DNA of 41,073 nt, from contig MHCB01000009.1 of NCBI GenBank assembly GCA_001816455.1, forward strand, positions 1 to 41,073, written 5' to 3'. Shown here one piece after another: positions 37,095 to 41,073 of this stretch. The notes below the pieces were generated by a model, which was not told the DNA's origin, did not search any database, and worked only from the letters and a program-made list of their open reading frames with translations. Numbering within the stretch: position 1 is the stretch's first letter; the number at the start of each line of letters is the position of its first letter. Made by a program: the position numbers and the translations under genes. Origin of the DNA: Candidatus Blackburnbacteria bacterium RIFCSPHIGHO2_12_FULL_44_25 (GTDB lineage Bacteria > Patescibacteriota > Microgenomatia > UBA8517 > UBA10165).

Positions 37095-37166
37095 TTGACT
37101 ATACCACAACGAAGTGGTATACTCTACCTTGTAACTTAAAACTCTGCCTTAAAAACAGGGTTTTTT
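37095..37166 (+). promoter_or_regulatory. promoter plus immediate terminator mini-unit 2
   Basis: TTGACT (37095)-17-TATACT (37118), spacer palindrome; AACTCTG...CAGGGTT then TTTTTT. Confidence 0.6.
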
Positions 37167-37391
37167 GCAAATCCCGCCCCTTAGGGCGGATGCACTTTTA
37201 TTAGAAGGAGAAAATACTCCTCTTTTTAAGAAGCCCGTAGCTTCGGGTGGCATATTTTTATGCTCCCTTGAGCTGCGGGTTTTACAGCGAGGAAACCCAA
37301 ATTCACCGCTCGCGCAATGACGCACGGGATGTGAAAGCCACCAAGCCTTCGGCTTGGCGTTCTCGCCAACAGTTCTTAGAGGAGGTTCGCG

Positions 37392-37484
37392 ATGCGAACT
37401 ACACGGACGGCAACCCTTGGCAAGATTGTGGCCTTTGACCTGAACACCGCCGGCGCCGGCCTGAGCTTCAGCGCGACCTGCTGA
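37392..37484 (+). CDS. 30-aa small protein MRTTRTATLGKIVAFDLNTAGAGLSFSATC
   Basis: AGAGGAGG SD then ttcgcg ATG; stop TGA 37482-37484. Below the ORF-track cutoff. Confidence 0.45.
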   Translation: MRTTRTATLGKIVAFDLNTAGAGLSFSATC

Positions 37485-37496
37485 CCACGGCCAGCC

Positions 37497-37570
37497 GCGG
37501 GGACACCTCTGGGAGGTGATCGGAGCCTAGCCAGGCTCGTCACCTTGGCCTCTGGCCGAGGCGTCCCCGC
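37497..37570 (+). ncRNA. cloverleaf-like four-stem structure, not a tRNA
   Basis: GCGGGGA/TCCCCGC; CACCTC-TGG-GAGGTG; GAGCCT-AGCC-AGGCTC; CCTTGGCC-TCT-GGCCGAGG. Confidence 0.55.
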
Positions 37571-37717
37571 TTCCTGGAATATCCCCCTCCTCTGGAGGGA
37601 ATCGCAGAGCGAAATCTCTGCAGAAAGGCCACATCATGAAGTGGGACATAGAGCTGACAACCTGACCGGCTAGCCGATCAGGAAAGCACCCCATTTTTTT
37701 CTCCCCTAAACCCAATC

Positions 37718-37788
37718 GGGCCGGTACGGCGCAAAGACGCGTGTCTCACAACACAACTCCTCGCGCACGACCGGCCCTTTTCTTTTTT
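37718..37788 (+). terminator. branched intrinsic terminator
   Basis: GGGCCGGT/ACCGGCCC with inner GCGC/GCGC, then TTTTCTTTTTT. Confidence 0.8.
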
Positions 37789-37891
37789 GCATAAACCACA
37801 CAATACTTGTGCAAAAAAGTTTCACAATTGCGTAGCTTCCCAGCGAAGCATATTGCAAGGTTCTCCGATTCCCAATCGGAGGTTCTTATCC
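37782..37891 (+). ncRNA. conserved structured RNA element, copy B
   Basis: CTTTTTTGCA/TGCAAAAAAG; CAAT-TGCGTA-GCTTC..GAAGC-AT-ATTG; CAAGGTTC-hairpin-GGTTCTTATCC. Confidence 0.65.
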
Positions 37892-37999
37892 TTCCAATCT
37901 CCAACTCCCTCTTGACTCCCTATTTCCATCAGTACTAAACTCATCTCAATCGTTCTTCTCTTTGAAGAAGCACTTTTCAAAACACATCTGCACTACACC

Positions 38000-38670
38000 C
38001 AGTAGCGCGCGCCGCATGAAAACCTGTTCGTGTGCCGCACGCTACTGGGTACTGAGGACCAGTTAGTAGTTTATCGGGCTGCAATACAGGGTTGCCATAA
38101 TATGGCTATCCGTTAGCAACACCAAATGGGCCCATGTCAACTTAAGGCTTTGCCAAGAGTTGCTAAGCCCAGGGCAGCAAGAAATAAACTATTCCTATCT
38201 CAGCCAGTGAAAGGGGGCCAATGGTAATGATCCGGCGGACTAAACATCCGATGTTGTGGAAATCCACCGGCTAAGAAGACCAGGAGGCGCCAAACCGCGC
38301 AGAAAAAGGCGATGGACCCGTGAGTCCGAAATCGCACACACAACTTCTGCGCGGCAAGGCGAATCCACGAACCCCGTCTTGCGGGAACCTCTGTCCTTCC
38401 TCCGAGGGACAAATCTCCCGCATCGCCCCGACTCGGCAGGGTGAACAACCGCCTTCATGCGGCCACCCTGCCGGGCTCGGGCTCGACGCACAGTGAGTAA
38501 AAGCGAGGTACCAAATGGTGCCTTGCAGAAAGATAGTGTCCTTATGACTGTGCAGACCGCGGCGCCTTTCCGCTTCACCTGACGGCAGCGAGTCGGGGAT
38601 GCGGGCAAATAGCCGCACCAGGGCCGGGGGTCAAGCTTTCTCGATTCAACTCGAGTCTGTCTTGCCCCCG
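38000..38670. ncRNA. large ornate structured RNA candidate, boundaries and strand uncertain
   Basis: Dense nested complementarities (see findings); no convincing ORF on either strand. Confidence 0.4.
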
Positions 38671-38715
38671 CGCCCGCCCTCATCCTTTTACAACTTCCTC
38701 CCTCCCTATTCCTAC

Positions 38716-38782
38716 TTGTCTCCCCCATATTTTTCCTATATAATACTTGACAGAGCTCACATTATAGTGAGCTTGTTTTTGT
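38716..38782 (+). promoter_or_regulatory. promoter with terminator starting at about +2 upstream of secE
   Basis: TTGTCT (38716)-17-TATAAT (38739); AGCTCAC-attata-GTGAGCT then TGTTTTT. Confidence 0.6.
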
Positions 38783-38808
38783 TAAATGGGGTATAATCTT
38801 AAACTGCC

Positions 38809-38988
38809 ATGAACCCGTTATCTTTTTTACAAGAAGCGTACATCGAGCTTAAAAAAGTAACCTGGCCAACCCGAGCCCAAACAATACAGGCAACAGTTCT
38901 TGTCGTTGTCGTATCCTTAGCCGTCGGAGCCTACGTCGGCAGCCTAGACTTACTTTTTACGAGCATACTAAACACATTACTAAAATAG
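38809..38988 (+). CDS. secE: preprotein translocase subunit SecE
   Basis: MNPLSFLQEAYIELKKVTWPTRAQTIQATVLVVVVSLAVGAYVGSLDLLFTSILNTLLK; precedes nusG. 59 aa, so absent from the ORF track. Confidence 0.93.
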   Translation: MNPLSFLQEAYIELKKVTWPTRAQTIQATVLVVVVSLAVGAYVGSLDLLFTSILNTLLK

Positions 38989-39012
38989 TCAATCTTACAC
39001 TCTCTTTAAACC

Positions 39013-39801
39013 ATGAATGACGATCTGAAAAAACCAAAGGAAGAGGCCGAAGAAGAAATCGGAGAACCCACTCCTGCCGTAGAAGTGGAAACAGAAACAT
39101 CCGACATCCCAGCGCCCCAAGAAGCCACCGATCCAACATCTCCAGAAACAGAACAGGAAGAAGAAGGAAGCGAAATTTCTCCTCCCATGCCAGCCCCAAC
39201 CGAAGCAAAACTCGAGGAACGCGGTATTGGTAGCAAAAAACTCTCGGGCCATATAGTTATTTCAAAGTCGGAAGATCCCCGTGCCAAATGGTATGTTGTC
39301 CACACAACTTCCGGCCACGAAGTCCGCGTCGCCGAATCTTTGCGCCAAAGAATCGAAACAATGGGCTTGACCGAAAAGGTTTTTGAACTTTTAATCCCCA
39401 CACAGGATCGGGTTGTTATCCGCTCTGGTAGAAAAGTGACAATAAAAGAGAAAATCTTCCCAGGCTATCTTTTGGTTAAAATGGTTCTGGACGAAGATGC
39501 CTGGCTTGCTGTCCGTACAACCCAAGGAGTAACAGGCTTCGTTGGCGCAGGAAACAAACCCACCCCGCTATCTAACGCAGAGGTAGAAAACATAGAGAAA
39601 TTTACCTCAGCCCCCGCAGCCCGCTACAAAGTCCGCTTCTCCCTTGGCGAAGCAGTCAAAATTACAGACGGCCCTTTTGCGGAATTCTTGGGAACTATAA
39701 ACGAAATGGATGAGGACAAAGGAAAAGTAAAAGTTATGGTTTCCATTTTTGGTCGCGAAACACCAGTCGAACTAGACTTCTTGCAAATTGCAAAGGTTTA
39801 A
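39013..39801 (+). CDS. nusG: transcription antitermination factor NusG with acidic N-terminal extension
   Basis: KWYVVHTTSGHEVRVAESLRQRI, KIFPGYLLVKMVLDEDAWLAVRTTQGVTGFVGAG, KOW region. Confidence 0.96.
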   Translation: MNDDLKKPKEEAEEEIGEPTPAVEVETETSDIPAPQEATDPTSPETEQEEEGSEISPPMPAPTEAKLEERGIGSKKLSGHIVISKSEDPRAKWYVVHTTSGHEVRVAESLRQRIETMGLTEKVFELLIPTQDRVVIRSGRKVTIKEKIFPGYLLVKMVLDEDAWLAVRTTQGVTGFVGAGNKPTPLSNAEVENIEKFTSAPAARYKVRFSLGEAVKITDGPFAEFLGTINEMDEDKGKVKVMVSIFGRETPVELDFLQIAKV

Positions 39802-39866
39802 AAATTTACAATTTACAATTTTTAATTTGAATTCAAATTTTAAATTTCAAATTTCAAATTACCAAA

Positions 39867-40295
39867 ATGGCAGCAAAAAAAATCAAAACCATCGTTAAAC
39901 TCAATCTACCAGCAGGAGAAGCATCTCCCGCTCCTCCTGTAGGTACTGCTTTGGGCCAACACGGAATAGCAATCATGGAATTTGTAAAAAGCTATAACGA
40001 AAAAACCGCTGACCAAAAAGGAAATATCGTCCCTGTAGTTTTAACAATCTACGAAGATCGGTCTTTTGACTTTATAACCAAACTTGCCCCAGTCGCAGAG
40101 CTAATAAAAAAAGAGCTAAAAATCGAAAAAGGCTCTGGAATTCCCAACAAGCAACCAGTAGGAACCATGACCCAAGATCAGCTAAGAAAAATTGCAGAAA
40201 CAAAGCTCGGAGACCTAAATACCAAAAACATTGATCAAGCAATGAAAGTTGTTGCAGGAACAGCAAGAAGCATGGGGGTAAAGGTCTCTTCTTAG
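39867..40295 (+). CDS. rplK: 50S ribosomal protein L11
   Basis: [58 protein letters not shown]. Confidence 0.98.
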   Translation: MAAKKIKTIVKLNLPAGEASPAPPVGTALGQHGIAIMEFVKSYNEKTADQKGNIVPVVLTIYEDRSFDFITKLAPVAELIKKELKIEKGSGIPNKQPVGTMTQDQLRKIAETKLGDLNTKNIDQAMKVVAGTARSMGVKVSS

Positions 40296-40300
40296 AAGTT

Positions 40301-41044
40301 ATGTCAAAAACTAAAACTATTCTAATAGACGACTCGAAACCACGCGAAGAGAAAAAAACAAAAAAGGCGCCCGTTGCCCAAACTGTTCCTGTGGAACCTT
40401 CCCTCAAATCCCCCAAAACAGAAAAAGTTCGCGCCAGCCTCGCCGAACGCGAGTCTAGGCGGGGTAAAAAATACCAGGCCGCAAAAGCCAAAATCAATTC
40501 TGAAAAAATTTACGCTCCGGCAGAAGCTATACAGCTTGCCAAAGAAACTTCTTTTTCTAAGTTCCCTGGCTCAGTTGAGCTCCATGTTGTTCTAACAAGA
40601 GGTTCTGTTAATAAACTTCTAGATCTCCCTTTTTCTTCAGGTAAAGCAAAAAGGGTTGAAATTGCTTCCGACGAAACCGTGGCAAAGCTAAAGGCTGGAA
40701 AAATCGATTTTGACGTTTTAATAGCTACCCCCGCTGCTATGCCCAAACTCGTTCCTTTTGCTCGCATTCTTGGTCCAAAGGGTTTGATGCCCAATCCCAA
40801 AAATGGAACAATTTCTGAAAAACCTGAAGAAGCGGCCAAAAAGTTCGGTGTAAACTCATTGTCTGTAAAATCTGAAACCAAAGCACCCCTAGTCCACACA
40901 GTAATTGGAAAAGTTAACCAGCCCGAAAAAGAACTCCTTGAGAACTTAGGAGTTATAGTTTCAGCAATTGGACCAAAGAACATCGAAAGAGCCTATCTTG
41001 CTCCAGCAATGGGCCCATCAGTAAAACTATTGATAACAGCTTAA
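40301..41044 (+). CDS. rplA: 50S ribosomal protein L1 with N-terminal extension
   Basis: ELHVVLTRGSVNKLLDLPFSSGKAKRVEIASDE, ILGPKGLMPNPKNGTISEKPEEAAKKF. Confidence 0.97.
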   Translation: MSKTKTILIDDSKPREEKKTKKAPVAQTVPVEPSLKSPKTEKVRASLAERESRRGKKYQAAKAKINSEKIYAPAEAIQLAKETSFSKFPGSVELHVVLTRGSVNKLLDLPFSSGKAKRVEIASDETVAKLKAGKIDFDVLIATPAAMPKLVPFARILGPKGLMPNPKNGTISEKPEEAAKKFGVNSLSVKSETKAPLVHTVIGKVNQPEKELLENLGVIVSAIGPKNIERAYLAPAMGPSVKLLITA

Positions 41045-41073
41045 CCTGTCCCGCGAAGCGCATGAGCGAAGTG

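Noticed and set aside
37247-37438. 63-aa ORF MAYFYAPLSCGFYSEETQ...
   Set aside because: GTG start with no SD, and it spans several hairpins; the 30-aa ORF at 37392 in another frame has a much stronger SD.
37497-37570. Possible tRNA because of the cloverleaf with a 7-bp closing stem
   Set aside because: No T-loop (TTCRANY), no anticodon-loop geometry, 3-4 nt loops; kept only as a structured RNA.
38300-38330. Hammerhead-like GGACCCGTGAGTCCGAAATC
   Set aside because: Catalytic CUGAUGA box is absent (GCGATGG instead) and the flanks simply pair as GCGAT/ATCGC.
38000-38670. RNase P RNA, tmRNA or SRP RNA
   Set aside because: Did not find GAGGAAAGUC/ACAGAA, the tmRNA tag/tRNA-like ends, or the SRP GGAA/GNAR core on either strand; a covariance search is still needed.
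38240-38728. ORF of 162 aa (minus) and other ORFs over 38200-38728
   Set aside because: Low-complexity Arg/Gly/Pro-rich translation typical of structured RNA read as protein; many overlapping frames, no SD or family signal.
1-41073. CRISPR arrays, transposases or prophage structural genes
   Set aside because: No regularly spaced direct repeats of CRISPR type and no transposase, integrase or phage structural motifs among the ORFs.

Overview
Window with mainly bacterial housekeeping genes. Gene content and style suggest a Patescibacteria/CPR-type genome (inference only). Recognisable genes: topA-dprA, the mrdA-mreD-mreC-mreB cell-shape cluster, an O-antigen-ligase/TPR protein, def-fmt, rpmB, an M50 protease, rpmG, four tRNAs, rpsU, rnhB, hicBA, galU and secE-nusG-rplK-rplA. 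Four type II toxin-antitoxin modules are present. Interspersed are single-gene, apparently GC-richer orphan units (secreted, lipoprotein or membrane proteins) with consensus promoters, long leaders, Shine-Dalgarno sites and elaborate branched 3' hairpins. Many conserved genes instead look leaderless, with the -10 box about 6 nt before the start codon. Strongest candidates for something undescribed: (1) a two-copy structured RNA element (30813-30920 and 37782-37891) with compensatory base changes, each copy directly behind an intrinsic terminator; (2) a GC-rich, nearly gene-free 37.0-38.7 kb locus with stacked promoter-terminator mini-units, a 30-codon ORF with a strong SD, a cloverleaf and a ~0.65 kb ornate RNA candidate; (3) a 6S-like RNA at 23628-23786 behind a near-consensus promoter; (4) 7-nt-period tandem repeats and palindromes carried in frame inside essential genes. 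All reading was by eye; no folding or database search was run.
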